Assembly: GCA_025618425.1 (NCBI GenBank)
Contig: CM046833.1
Location: 5,538,356-5,602,355, forward strand
Length of the DNA: 64,000 bases
Source: Heliocidaris tuberculata
Taxonomy: Eukaryota; Echinodermata; Echinoidea; Camarodonta; Echinometridae
Direction of reading: 5' to 3'
In this document: piece after piece, positions 22,101 through 33,603 of the stretch
Position numbering within the stretch: the first letter of the stretch is position 1
Layout of the letters: each line of letters starts with the position of its first letter
The notes under the pieces: generated by a model
The model's input: the letters and a program-made list of their open reading frames with translations, nothing else
Told to the model about the DNA's origin: nothing
Database searches by the model: none
Position numbers and translations under genes: made by a program

Positions 22101-24878
22101 CGTTTTTATCGCTCGCTATTGTATAATAATGCACAATGTAACTGCCAAGTATTACATCACTCTGAATTCAAATGTTTTATTCACCTTTTTAGTGACCTTT
22201 CCGAACTAAATGGGACTTAACTCGATAAACTCAGCTTTTACTTGGTTCCATAGATTTAAAACTCGAGAAGCTCAGCTTTTGAACGGTTTCATGCATATTA
22301 TTTTATATACACTATGAAGAAATCTACTGGAAATTATTCGTTACCTACGTATTAATAATTATGTTTATTGATTTATGTACCTGTATGTTACATTGACACA
22401 CTAACACAAATTGATCGTGCAAACAAATGAAATCAAATCAAAATCTGTGTTTCATGCTTAATTGTTTGTGAAAGGGCTACATCCAGCCCCCGATAGAGAC
22501 AAAATAGAAATAAAAAATGATAAAAAAGGGTTTTGGGAAAATCAGACAATTAATATAAAAGTTGCGTCTTTTGGAATGATATGAATGTGACCAGTCGTAA
22601 AGACAATTTTGCAACTCTATCATGAAAACGTCGCGAATATACTGAACTAACAATAATGATCATTGATTTGTATTTCTTTATAATACATTCACACATCCTA
22701 TCGAAAATGACAGAATTTGTATGCTTTGCCCAAGTAATTTTGATATTAACATATTCTTGCATGCATGCATCGATATAGAATAATCAAATTTGCCTATCCA
22801 TTAAAAAAAAACGTATTTCAATGAATTGTTTTTAGGACCCATGTAAAATAAATATATCTTTAAAAATGCAGATTCATTTGGCCTTGTCATGATGTTTGTG
22901 GATTAAAAATCTGACGAAATGTGGATGCATTGTGCTATGCAATCATTAATATATTTGGAATGAAGTAATCAACTGTAAAATATGTCAAAGAGTCCACGTC
23001 ACAATGTAGTAAAAAGTTTGTACTCTGCTTTTAATAACCTGCATGCAGTGCGCTCGAACTAGCAGGATCCTGTAAAAAGCAATATAATTCATCATGATCA
23101 AGAAACATTTAAAATCTCCGTACAATAACCTTTACATCACTGCTAGCCTTTGTGGCATTTAGAGATTGACCAGGTTTTAATGGATCATAATCAGCATTCT
23201 GCTCCTCTAGGCTCTATCTGCTTAAAAAATATCATCATAATATAGTCAGCCAACGAAAACAATAGTGTTAGCCAGTCCACGTATGTAGCAAATTACGTTA
23301 ATAAGGGCAGACATTGTTTCACAAATCGATACCTATCATTACCCATCAACGTCACTTTAAAAACCAATATGTATGCAAATGATTTTCTTTTGATGTAAAG
23401 AGTTATCGGCAGCTCGACGGATGAAACAAGGGAAAGTAGAGCTCGGTCTACTTTCGTATTTACTCGTCACTTAATACCCAGTCAATAACAGATTATAATA
23501 AATGTTGAAAGCTACCGAAATCATTGCATCTTATTGGCTTAGAGCAAATTTGTTGCAGGACTTTGACAGTTGTCATTGATAACAAGTTTTAAACAACCAG
23601 GGCCCAGACTGATAACAGACAGAACAAAAGAATGACATTACCCCGAAATGGCTAAGAATCGGTCTGCTTGGAGTCTGTTGGGTTCGGCTTGGCTGTGTGG
23701 ATGAGGCATTAATGCCTGGGGGAATCATTGATATCCAATTAAAAGCTAATTGTGTTGTAACACCTTAACACTCTGGAGAGGAAGATATGGAAGGGAAGGT
23801 GTAAATTTATGCATGAGATATGCCACGTCGGCTTAGGGCAGACGGATTAGTTAAGAATCCGCCAGCTTTGGTAAATCCCGATTCATTTTGCCAACCGATA
23901 AAATTGTAGAATATAGTTTACAAGCTTGAGCAATAAATATAAACCCTTTCTTTTAATTCCCATTTACATTTGACGGAAACGTAATGATTGCGTGTTCCTC
24001 GCTAACTCCTTGCATATGATAAATTTAAATTATGTCGGCTTATACTGAGAAGAACAATACATGTGAAAAAAACCCAACAACAATGACAAATACAGCAAAA
24101 AGGAAAGTGTAGAACGTATTCATGATGGATATACAATCTTGAGAAACAGAAACGCCAACAAAGAAAGGAAAATCACCAAAATACTCAAAATTAAAGGCTA
24201 CAACGGAATTTCCACCGAAAATGTTTGGAAGATAATTGTAAAGAATAAAAACAAATAGTTATCCCGAAAGTTACATCTGCAGAGAATTTCGTTCTTTCGT
24301 GTGCGTATACGAAATACGAATCAAACAATAACCTCTATGTTTCAAAATTTTCGTTATTTTTTTTTTCCATGTAGTCTTTGGTAAATCCGATGTAATTATT
24401 CAAAAAATTTGATTTCAACAAAAAAATCTAAATATTATCATAATAAGAATAAAAATACAGAACTGATAATGCTACAAATTACCTCATCCATATTATGAAA
24501 TTGCTTATCCACCGTGCTTTATCAACTCTGACATTAAGAAAATGATATTCACTAAAAGGCTTTCAGAAGGAAGTATCAATCACTTCATAACGAATAACAA
24601 CAAATAGAAAAGAATGCAGAGTGTTATACATTACCACCCACGAACGAAGCTCTTATTTTTTTTATGTGTTTGTTTTGTTTCTGTCTCTGTTTTTGTTTTC
24701 CCTGATGGAATTAATAACTTGAATGAGATCTGCAACTTACTACACTGAATTTTTCACAGAATGACTGCAGGGTCAGTCATATTACCACGGAGATAGCTCT
24801 TGTTTTCTGATAGGAGTTTGTTTGAATTTGTTTATTCTCTTGTTTTAGTGTTATTGTTTTTTTCATGGTGGAATCTAT
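19133..24878. other. Long stretch without recognised genes
   Basis: AT-rich. A GAGA-type purine-rich zone lies at 20785-21180. Short open frames (for example 20412-20708, 98 codons) lack homology signals or a splice context I trust. Conserved noncoding DNA cannot be excluded by eye. Confidence 0.4.
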
Positions 24879-24942
24879 GTCTTGACAAAGTTCACCCAAA
24901 GGAGTACATTGTCTTGACAAAGTTCACCCAAATGAGTACATT
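24879..24942. repeat. 32-bp tandem duplication
   Basis: Two adjacent 32-bp units beginning GTCTTGACAAAGTTCACCCA differ at one base (AAAGGAG against AAATGAG). Confidence 0.92.
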
Positions 24943-25468
24943 AATTTCTTTTTAGAATAAAATAGGTTTATTTTAGCAACCATGGTGCTAACAATAAGTA
25001 TCATCAAATCAAAATGACAACAACAAATGACTAACTTATATATCTTGACGGCCCTATCGCAAATAAGCAGATAAGAATTTTCAGTTACTGGGATTTCATT
25101 GAGAAGAGTCAAGGATTATTCGAGAACATGTGAACAGCAGAACAGCAAAAGTCACAAAGAAGTGAATGTTTTAAAATGATTCCGTCATTCCATTCCAAAT
25201 CCATTTCACCTTCATAAATTCCCTTACATTAAAAATCAAATGAGGCCTGAATGGAAACAAAATTTCAAATTTTAAGGATGTTAGACACCAACGAAAGCAA
25301 AATCATTGTAAAAAGAACAAGTCATTAAATTTGTATGGATGGGATGGCGCCGCTTAAGTGACTGGGTAAACGCCTTTAACGTCCAGTGACGTGCCAGACA
25401 CATGGTCACATAACATGGGAAAATAGGTCAAATAAAAACGAGATATCCTACTAGGACAGATTCATGAG

Positions 25469-25540
25469 ATGCCTGTTGGTTAGTGGTCAGGTCTCTGTTG
25501 TTAAACCGACGTTAATAGTCCCCGGTTCGTCCGAGTCATG
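25469..25540 (+). mobile_element. tRNA-like SINE head fragment
   Basis: A-box-like TGTTGGTTAGTGGTCAGG and B-box-like CCCGGTTCGTCC are spaced as in tRNA-derived SINEs. It is too diverged for a tRNA gene and no SINE tail was seen. Confidence 0.5.
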
Positions 25541-25910
25541 TCTTCTTTTGGTTGGTGACGTTTAAAATCGGAGCGTACATTGGCCATTAATATGCTAATC
25601 GTAAGACAGGAAAAAAATATCATAATCGCACTCCCTATGGTAAGACAAGCCTGTTTGTGTCCTTCCTATAATTATCTTGCTTCTTACCGTCACCTTCTTT
25701 CTTCTTTTAATGGATATTAACGACCTTACTAAGTGCATAAGAAACAGACGTATTCGACCTCCACGCGAGTAATCAAGAAACAAAGATATATCATCATGAT
25801 CATGATTTGCTTGAGAATAGAATATGGAAGACTTAATGGGGAAAAAATTGTACTGTTAATTGTATTTAGTAGCTGTGCTTATATGTTACGGTGCCATTGG
25901 TAGAAATGTA

Positions 25911-26195
25911 CACTGTAAAAAAAATGCCGTTTTTTCACGGGAATTTCCTGGCAGTCAGGATGCCGGGAATTCCCGTTTTTCCACAGTTTTTTTTTTTTAA
26001 CGGAAATCAGCATATATTTACAATAAAATTATGTAAATTTACAATAAAAATTATGTAAATATATGCTGATTTCCTGTAAACCAACAAACTTGCTGTTGTT
26101 TTACAGGAAAAGACTGTAAATTTGAAATAACGGCAATAACTTGTAATTTCAAGGGCTAAAAAAAACCTGTAGTTTTACAGTTATTTTTGACAGTG
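25911..26195. mobile_element. 285-bp palindromic MITE flanked by TA
   Basis: Ends CACTGTAAAAAAAATGCC and ...TATTTTTGACAGTG are inverted repeats bordered by TA (25909-25910 and 26196-26197). The centre contains a second inverted pair (CAGCATATATTTAC at ~26009 against GTAAATATATGCTG at ~26055). No coding sequence. Confidence 0.8.
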
Positions 26196-26536
26196 TATTG
26201 ACAGCCATATCCCATATTTTTCTGGGACTCCGAGAGTTAAATTCAGTGGCCAATTAGATCGTAAACCGAAGAGAACAATATCGTGGTAGGACCAAAGTGT
26301 TACACTCAGTGGCAAATTCGGCAGTAGTTAAAAAGATGAACAAAGTTCACATGAGCCGACAAATTACACTCACCCGTATCAGTGTCCGCCTTCGACTACA
26401 ACACCGAGCTTTACAAAATTCGACATGCTTGCAGCTCGTCTAGAGCTTTCACGAGTTTCGCATCTAGTCTCCAGAGAGATTTTCTATCCGATGACAATGT
26501 ACCTGCAAAAAGAACGCAGAAGAAAAGAAGTAGACG

Positions 26537-26650
26537 TGGTGAGGTATAGTGGATATGTCACCCGACTGTGGATCACAAAGTACGGGGTTCGAGTCCCTGG
26601 AGAATTCTCAACGTTCTTTGGCAGCACATCAATCAACATTAGCCACACGT
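26537..26650 (+). mobile_element. tRNA-derived SINE fragment
   Basis: A-box-like GGTGAGGTATAGTGG and a perfect B box GGTTCGAGTCC (at about 26586) with tRNA-like spacing, followed by non-tRNA sequence. The 3' tail is not identifiable. Confidence 0.6.
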
Positions 26651-26999
26651 GGCGCATGCGTATATAGTAACTGGGTCCATGGTAGAATTATTCCTTGAAA
26701 TGCACTGTGCGTCGGGGTCATAAAATGAATAATTTTCAAAGCTCCAAGAATGTTATATCATAATGTCACATGCCATAAACAAGAACGGGATATCACCATT
26801 CTTACTGGAATTGTTAATATCATAATAAATATTATTATTGTTGATATCATTTTTATTATCATCATTGATCATTATCTTTTAAGAGGGAGAATTATGAGAA
26901 AAATGTAAAGCATTATTTCGTAAATGTGAAAGAGCTAAGTACAGTGAATTGCCATACATCACTTTGTGGGTCAAAGAAGTAAGCATCGTTTATTCAAAA

Positions 27000-27027
27000 G
27001 CAAAAAAAAAAAAAAAAAAAAAAAAAA
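27000..27027. repeat. Poly(A) tract
   Basis: About 27 consecutive A residues. It could be the tail of a plus-strand retrocopy, but nothing recognisable precedes it. Confidence 0.85.
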
Positions 27028-27714
27028 TCCAGAATATTTTCATTTTAACCCAGTTTCTCACTGCCTTCATCCGATTGCATTACTCGGCACGTTTGTATGG
27101 AAATTAACGAATGGGGCATGCCTGGTTCAAACGCTTATATGATTATAGCTCCATTTGGAAATTGCTTTACGGGAACACTAGATGACATTTTTTCGCTAAG
27201 CGTAAAATGAGAAGGCGTTTATCAAATCCACAAACTGACATGTTTATTTCAAGCGTGTCATGTTATCATCGGGTGACTATAGCAAAATTGAACAATATGC
27301 TGATTATTGTAAAATGATGTACTTTTTTACTATGATGATTTGGAACTACAAGTTTCGAAAATTAAACATGTCACAAATAATGTCATTGCTTGCATGATAA
27401 ACACTGACGGGGAAATGACTTTCAAAATGTATTATTAATGTTATAACAAGGAACGTGTTATCAAAAGGGTTATCCTAAGTTTGTTCTAGAAGTGATACGA
27501 TAACTAGTGCTGGCATAGCATTTGATCATGTTAATCCTGACTATCATGTATTCGGATATGTATTCAATTATGCATTCAATTATACATTCAATAAGTATAA
27601 GTATGTTCTATGTATGATATCTGTACCATGCCTGAAAATGTATGTTGAAAATATGCAGAAACAATTTTTTTTAAAATCAAATGAAATTAATCAAATATGT
27701 ACGCTATTGCTTGT

Positions 27715-28085
27715 ATTGATAAGAGCGGACAAAGTTCAGATCTGGCTTAACTTGGTGCACTAATCAGCAAGTAGCAACTGTAGACCTCAGACTGGAGTTT
27801 AAGTTAGACAGGACTTCAGAACGTTTTTAGGTATATATAGACTGGAGTTAGAATGGACTTATATCGAGTTTTTAGTTGAATCCGAATGTAAATTCGTTGA
27901 TTATGATTAAACTGGTATATTCAGACAGGATTTGAAATGTTCTTTTACTACACTTAGACCTCAGTTTTCATTTAATCCCAATATGAATTCTTAAACTCTG
28001 GTTAAAGTGTATATTAAGACTGGAAACAGAATGGCTTTCAGCCACTCTTACACTGCAGTTTAAGTCTCCGACTTGAGATACGGCC
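27715..28085. repeat. Degenerate tandem repeat (~90-115 bp units)
   Basis: The phrase AGACTGGA / AGACAGGA followed by GAATGGACTT-like words recurs about four times (near 27789, 27837, 27933, 28016), with TAGACCTCAG twice. The units are strongly diverged. Confidence 0.5.
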
Positions 28086-28329
28086 TAATCACGTCCCCCA
28101 ATATTTTCATCTAAATCATTAAACCAATAAAGAAAGAAAGCCATACTGTTCACATCCTCCTTCTTTTTTGTTCTTTTTTCCCTCTCTTTTTAAGCACTTG
28201 TTATAATAGTGCTTAAATAGGCAAGTTTTTTTCTTTCTTTTTTCTTTTAATTTATGGACTGTGACTATTTTTTTTTTCAAACATGGGTCTATGAAATTCA
28301 AGCCATGCTTGTACTCCTCCACTTGTGTT

Positions 28330-28552
28330 TGCTTTACAATTTCAATGTTTACATTATACCAATGATCGCTTTATCAGTGTAATCCATAACCATGTCCATT
28401 GAATAATATTTATATATGTTATATCTAAGTTTCAATTTATATATTTGTTATGTTCCTGTTCTTAATTTTCATACAGTCATATGCACAGTTTTAAAAATTG
28501 TAAAAGATAAACATGTTTTTGGAAAATCAATAAACTTTGAAACTTTGAAACA
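28330..28552 (+). mobile_element. LINE 3'-end fragment with ACTTTGAA-type tail
   Basis: An AT-rich 3'-UTR-like stretch ends in AATCAATAAACTTTGAAACT with a repeated ACTTTGAA unit, a simple-repeat tail typical of non-LTR elements. No coding part is left and the 5' border is a guess. Confidence 0.5.
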
Positions 28553-29149
28553 TGTAATTGCTTGCTTAATTTGTGTGTTTCCCCATTTATCATTCGTGAC
28601 ATTTATACATGTTTTCGTAACCGTAACTCCATGTTAAATTGACCGTTAAAAAAAAACATCCAAGGCCAAGCCACCGTAGTCCGACCTAGCATTTATATGC
28701 CTCTTTGTACATATGGGTTTGTTTTTTTTTTTTTTTTTTTTCAATTTTCATGTTATCAACAATTTGTAGGAATCGCTAATGCGAACAGTAAAACATAAAT
28801 AGAACGTTTTCCTTGGCATGAATTTCCGAGAAATTACCTCCGTGCTTTTAAGAAATAAATTGGTAGAGTAAAAAAAAAAAAATAATAATAATAAAGTAAA
28901 ACAACGCGTCGGGGTGGGAGGAGAGCGTCGACTATCATATGTCATTTGATGATCATTTACGTTTCTCGCTGAGCTAGAAAAATAATCTTTTAAAAGGCAA
29001 TATGTAAAACATATAATCTCGCTCTCTTTCTACCCATTCCTTCTCTCTCTCTCTCTCTCTCTCTCTCACATACACACACACAATCTGTATGATGTTAGAA
29101 AATTATCCTCAGGTAACTTTACAAGACATCAAACAAAAATTAAATGAAA

Positions 29150-29672
29150 GATGATATTATGAAAAGAAACACTTATAGCAATTAAAAAAAAAATTCTGTA
29201 TGGAATTCTCTCCCATCAGACATAACTTCTGTTAAAAGTTTGAATTTATTTATAAGAAAGCTTAAATTATATCTTATTTCCAATGATCTCGCGATGTAAA
29301 AAAAATCAATATCATTCCACGATGCAGTAGGGTTGTGCGGCTACGTTTTTGTCTTTGTCTGTGTTTTATTATGTTTTGTTTTTATTGTTTCATCATAAAT
29401 CATTTTGTATGATTCCATTCGTAATTTTACTCTTTATGTGAATTTCTTTACTGTCATGGTGGCTGTCAAGACAAACCCACTAGGGTTTTTATACAGCAAC
29501 TGAATTCCTAATTTTATTGTCATTCTTTTAATATTTTAATGATTGCATGCAAAATGTAATAATTATGTCTTAGTATTCAATTATTATGTTACCTATTTCT
29601 TGCATATTGATATTAATGTTTTTATACATGGAATTGAATAAAGCTGAATTGAATTGAATTGAATTGAACTCT
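29150..29672 (+). mobile_element. 5'-truncated LINE 3' end
   Basis: From about 29195 the frame reads SVWNSLPSDI, then KSLNLFIRKLKLYLI and a stop near 29300. This is the C-terminal block of CR1/L2-type ORF2 proteins (compare HWNTLPNYI in the 0.2-5 kb element). A ~350-bp 3' UTR follows, ending in a tandem TGAAT tail at 29641-29672. Truncated and inactive. Confidence 0.75.
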
Positions 29673-30480
29673 GATCTTAAGTCAGATTATAGTGGGGTTT
29701 TTGTATTGAATCATCCAATTTTCCGACTTTCCATGAACTTGATACCCCCCCCCCCCCCTTGCCCTGCCCCTTCAAAAGAATGCCAGTCGAGAAATAACTT
29801 ACTGGTTTAATGCCGAGCTAGATATTAATACCGCTGATGCACTAATTCTATTTACTAACTTTTTTAAAGTGCCACTGGCTGTCAGTTTCCTGTCGGCATT
29901 GTCTAAATATCATCAAGCTGTGATGGGTATCTGCGGCTTATACACAGTGAAAGAACGATGAACTCCATTTTAATCAGCAAGTGCATTTCCCTCGTGGGAT
30001 CGTTTCCATTCTGTAGCCTTCAGTCACGCACTGATAGTATTTCCCACACTGTATTTCGAACATCCCGACAATGTAAGAGAAGGTTTTTTGTATATATTGG
30101 TGGTTATACTCTAGAAATCAGCTTTTATCGGTTTTGTCTCTTTCTTCGTCTTTCTTTGGTGTTGATAATCTCAGACGCATTCTTGAGAATAACCATTGAA
30201 AAGAAGTACTTCCAAGGCACAATGTCTGTTTTATAGAACTCATTGCACAATAACTATGACAATGAATGAAACAGCATTTGTTGAAATACACTCAATAAAA
30301 CTATGTATTACTGTTTTCAGTAAACACTTATACGCATGAGCGTATCTAGAAATCTTAGGAAACAAGAGCTGTTTGGTTATCTTTCAATGTATGTTTCTTT
30401 TTGTTGCTTACTTTACATGATTCCCTAATTTTTCAGTGAGAAATGCATGATCTTCTGGAAGACCTTCCGCCTAGAGAATT
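29673..30480. other. No gene recognised; poly(C) run
   Basis: Contains a C homopolymer near 29746-29758. A 92-codon frame at 29958-30236 has no recognisable domain. Confidence 0.4.
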
Positions 30481-30589
30481 AAACTTTCAATCGCATTCCC
30501 GTTAGTAATTAAACTCGTTTTCCATCAAAAATTAAACACTTAGTTCGTAAAAGCTTCCAATTCTTTTCGAGCCAAAAAATTAACAAACT

Positions 30590-31290
30590 GTAGAATTGCG
30601 CCCCCCCCCCCCAATAAGATTAATTCCCTCGTTCAATTCAGGAAATTTGAAATTACGTAACAATGGTTTTATTGCTTTTATCAAGGGTTTGGTAGTCATA
30701 GGTTCATGAATAAGTACAAGTAAGAGAGCAAAGCGACCGAGTTTTAATTTTTGTGCAATTTCAACCCTCAAAAATGTATTTCTGATTGATGTTATCGTTG
30801 GAAAAAAAAAAGAATTGCAAGGAAGCAAAGCAACATAGCGTTAGAGTTTTGGTCAAATTTCGAACATTGAAAAAACCCTGTTCTATATTTCTATATTTGG
30901 CATGTTTGGGGCGTAAAATTAACAGAATGCATAGAGAAATATATTCGAATGTATTAAGCAAGGGAGTCGAAAGTTTTGATTTTTCTTCTCGAAAGCTGAA
31001 ACTTTGAAATTGCTATTTCATGCACTTCATCATGTGTTATTGGGGCTCAAATTTTAACAAGACGCTTATGAAAATTATATGCTAGGGCGCAAAGCAACGA
31101 GTGCGAAATTTGAACCCATTTGAAAGCAGTTTTGCATAACTGAACAGGCCAACCCTGCAGTATAAAATAAAGAATACAAAATAAATAAATAAATAAATAA
31201 AGCGCTATACTTATACACTTTATCCTATACTGGGGGCACAAAATTACGAGATCCTGCAGAAACATAAATATGCGAGGGAGCAAAGCGATT
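30590..31290. repeat. Degenerate repeat with recurring AGCAAAGCGA words
   Basis: The words GAGCAAAGCGACCGAG (30726), GAAGCAAAGCAACATAGCG (30823), GGGCGCAAAGCAACGAG (31084) and GGAGCAAAGCGATTC (31274) recur, each next to AAATTT/AAATTTGAA-type sequence. It looks like an old tandem or dispersed repeat of unknown class. An AAAT run lies at 31178-31203. Confidence 0.45.
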
Positions 31291-31574
31291 CTTCAAAACA
31301 CTATTTCCTATACATTTTACCCTGGATTGTAACAATGAGGCCACAATATCTCTCCCTTTTTTCACTCTTATTTTTTCTCTTTCTCGCTTTTGCGTTTTTT
31401 TGCGACCCCTTCAAGTGTCGCCCGGGGTGCGTGCCCCCCTCTGCCTCTCCCCGGAGATACGCTCCATGACTAGCGATATGAAAAATTGTAATGATCCGTG
31501 AATAATGATATAGACAATCTTTTTTGCCCTGACTAGAATTGTCACATTTCCCGCAGGGACCATCGCAAGTGAAC

Positions 31575-31745
31575 CGACGGAGCCTTGTAAGCAATTAGTG
31601 CAATCGGGGTGCAACGAGAATGGTCTATGATGATATCCCCAGGGACCACTTCGGGGATGGAAATCACGCGTGGTTGATAGAGTATGTCGAAAGTGACTCT
31701 GATGACAGAAGCACTATACTGTCTGATATTGCTGCATTGTGGTGT
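31575..31745 (-). pseudogene. Possible exon of an immunoglobulin-superfamily protein
   Basis: A minus-strand frame reads CSNIRQYSASVIRVTFDILY, then QPRV, a PEVVPGD block, a Cys about eight residues later, and APSVHLRW. The order matches the junction between two Ig domains: G strand of one domain, the YxPxV linker, then VVxGD...C...APSVxLxW of the next. An AG (tgcag) lies just upstream of the CSN codons, compatible with a splice acceptor. The frame ends LREM-stop. No neighbouring Ig exons were recognised, so it may be a stranded exon, a pseudogene or chance. Motif-level judgement only. Confidence 0.35.
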
Positions 31746-31775
31746 AAGCATACCGGTCCATAAGGACAATTTCAA

Positions 31776-32281
31776 GATCTTTTGTTAAAAGAAAAGTTCG
31801 ACAATAGACAGGAAAAACATACAAAGACACTTATATACACGCACGCACAGCAACACGCCCACACAGACAATTGCGTTTACAATATATGAATCTTATAATT
31901 GCATTTAACCTTTTGATGACATTCAAAACAAGTTGTCCAAGTGCTTTTCAATACCAATCCACTTTGATATTTGTCTAAACATTTGGGGTTTTTTCACAAA
32001 ATGTTCGTCGTGTTTAGACCACTGTCCCGGATAGGGGTCTAGACTAAGGCAACGTAGTAAGTTGAGAATAACCTCCCAATTCCTATGGGAAATATAGAGT
32101 AAACTGCAGAATGTTACATTACTATGTTTGGTGCAGTTGCATTATTTAGCACGCGATGAAATTTACAGACTATACGCTAAGTTTAAGTGTACTTTTACAA
32201 CATAATGGGCTAGTTGAGCCAAAGAAGGGATGGCGCTGATGTAACCGCAAGCACTCTACAGTCAGATTCACTAGTCCTGGT
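31776..32281. other. No gene recognised
   Basis: A short CA-rich patch lies near 31838-31870. No supported feature. Confidence 0.4.
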
Positions 32282-32495
32282 GGGTATTTTACGAACAGTT
32301 AAGTTTGACTTAAAGTCATGCGTATAAGTGCCAATGCGCATGCGCTATTAACGCGTAATCTCATCGGTAGATAAGCCAATAGCGCGCGTCCCCTGGGCAT
32401 GATCTGACCAATGCGGTGATGCGTAATATACAGCACGCAACTAGGAATTTAAGTGTGACTTTAAGTCAAACTTAACTCTTTGTGAAACACCCCCC
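32282..32495. mobile_element. ~214-bp TIR MITE (TTAAGTTTGACTTAAAGTCA type)
   Basis: The left end (GGGTATTTTACGAACAG, TTAAGTTTGACTTAAAGTCA) is inverted at the right end (TGACTTTAAGTCAAACTTAA, CTCTTTGTGAAACACCCCC). Arms are about 37 bp. The middle is CG-rich with GCGCATGCGC. No coding sequence. Confidence 0.85.
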
Positions 32496-32797
32496 TGTTA
32501 TACTTTGTAGATCGTGGTTACATCTATGATTTTTAAAACTCTTTCTATATCTTATTCAGAGGATTGTTTCCCATGCATGAACGTCTAACGTGACAGCTAG
32601 TAGTGCTGCTACAGAATAGCCTTTTGACAAGACCTCGTGGCTTAGGTTTATGTCCGACAATTTAGAGCGGCTGAAATGAGACTATTCACTAAAACCCGAG
32701 TGAACGCGCGAGCGAGCGGCGAAGCCGCGAGGCCTTTTCGATATTGGTTCGGATTTCTTATTATAGCCACTGTTTTGGGGGCAAATTCCCTACCAAA

Positions 32798-33327
32798 ATG
32801 GTAGCAGCCAATCAGCAATCGAATTGTTCCTATGACGTCAGCATATATTCAGTATGCAAATTTGGACGATCCAGTGATTCTCGGGACGACTTCATAGAAG
32901 ATATCCTACTAAATAGTACCGTTTTTGCAGCTCAGAAGCTGAATATCACAGGATTCAAGGATTTGCAATTGAAGGCATTATTTTCAGTGCTTCGAGGACA
33001 AGATACATTCGTCAGCCTTCCGACTGGCTACGGTAAAAGTGCCATCTTTCAGGCAATACCTTAGTGCAAAGACCATCTCCGAACGCGAACACAGGCGCAG
33101 AGTGGGCAAGCTGCTGCAGAGCTGCGAACCACCGACTTCTCATCGCCTCCCCCCGCGGCGGCCGAGGGGAACGTGGGCCCATCCTCTGGTACCGCGGAAA
33201 GCCGCAGCATTTTGGTCATCATATCCCCGCTTGTGTCTCTCATGAAGAACCAAGTTGAGATTTTGCGAAAACTGGGACTTACAGCTGTTCATCTAGGCGA
33301 TTCTTTACGTCCATTATTTAATTATTA
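32798..33327 (+). pseudogene. RecQ-like SF2 helicase N-terminal fragment, one in-frame stop
   Basis: From the ATG at 32798 the frame encodes about 88 residues ending LPTGYGKSAIFQAIP, a Walker A motif (GYGKS) in RecQ-like context preceded by the helicase phrase FKDLQLKALFSVLRGQD. A TAG at 33062-33064 interrupts it. The same frame then continues for about 87 codons to TAA at 33325-33327. The later part contains SILVIISPLVSLMKNQVEIL and LGLTAVHLGD, matching RecQ motif Ia. The GC-rich codons between the stop and motif Ia look low-complexity. DEAH, motifs III-VI, RQC and HRDC are absent, so no active helicase can be made. It sits wholly inside the TIR element above. Confidence 0.75.
32805..32860 (+). 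promoter_or_regulatory. CCAAT, CRE and TATA-like words inside the helicase element
   Basis: CCAATCAGC (~32808), TGACGTCAG (~32833) and ATATATTC (~32843) lie in promoter-like order. They overlap the proposed N-terminal codons, so either translation starts further downstream or the words are coincidental. Confidence 0.3.
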
Positions 33328-33603
33328 ACTCCGTTACTAAAACAAAAACAATTCTTTCACTAGTACTCACCTGTGTCAAGAATGAACGAATCGCCAACGA
33401 AGCCCTAGGTTTTGATTGGTCTATTGAGCCCCAGCTGGTATATTTGCATACAGCTATCAAAAAGGCCTCGCGGCTTCGCCGCTCGCTCGCGCGTTCCTCG
33501 GAATCTGGCTAAGTCACCGTATCAACAGCTAGTCTCGTCTAAGTCGTGCGCGGCGTGGAATATAATCTAAGACGCGAGGCCTTGTCAAAAGGCTACTACA
33601 GAA

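Larger units (their letters stand above)
32617..33595. mobile_element. 979-bp TIR transposon carrying a RecQ-like helicase fragment
   Basis: Flanked by the 8-bp duplication CTACAGAA (32609-32616 and 33596-33603). The outermost 15 bp (TAGCCTTTTGACAAG) are perfectly inverted at the two ends. Inverted similarity continues to a 42-bp block, 32702-32743 against 33455-33496, identical but for one base (GCGAGCGAGCGGCGAAGCCG core), so the arms are about 130-140 bp. Between them lies helicase-like sequence (32798-33327). The 8-bp duplication fits hAT or P-type elements; helicase genes are also known in some Academ-group transposons. The superfamily is undetermined. Confidence 0.85.

Noticed and set aside
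26580..26605. tRNA gene suggested by a perfect B box
   Set aside because: The surrounding cloverleaf does not close and sequence continues as a SINE; the same applies at 34.3 and 38.2 kb.
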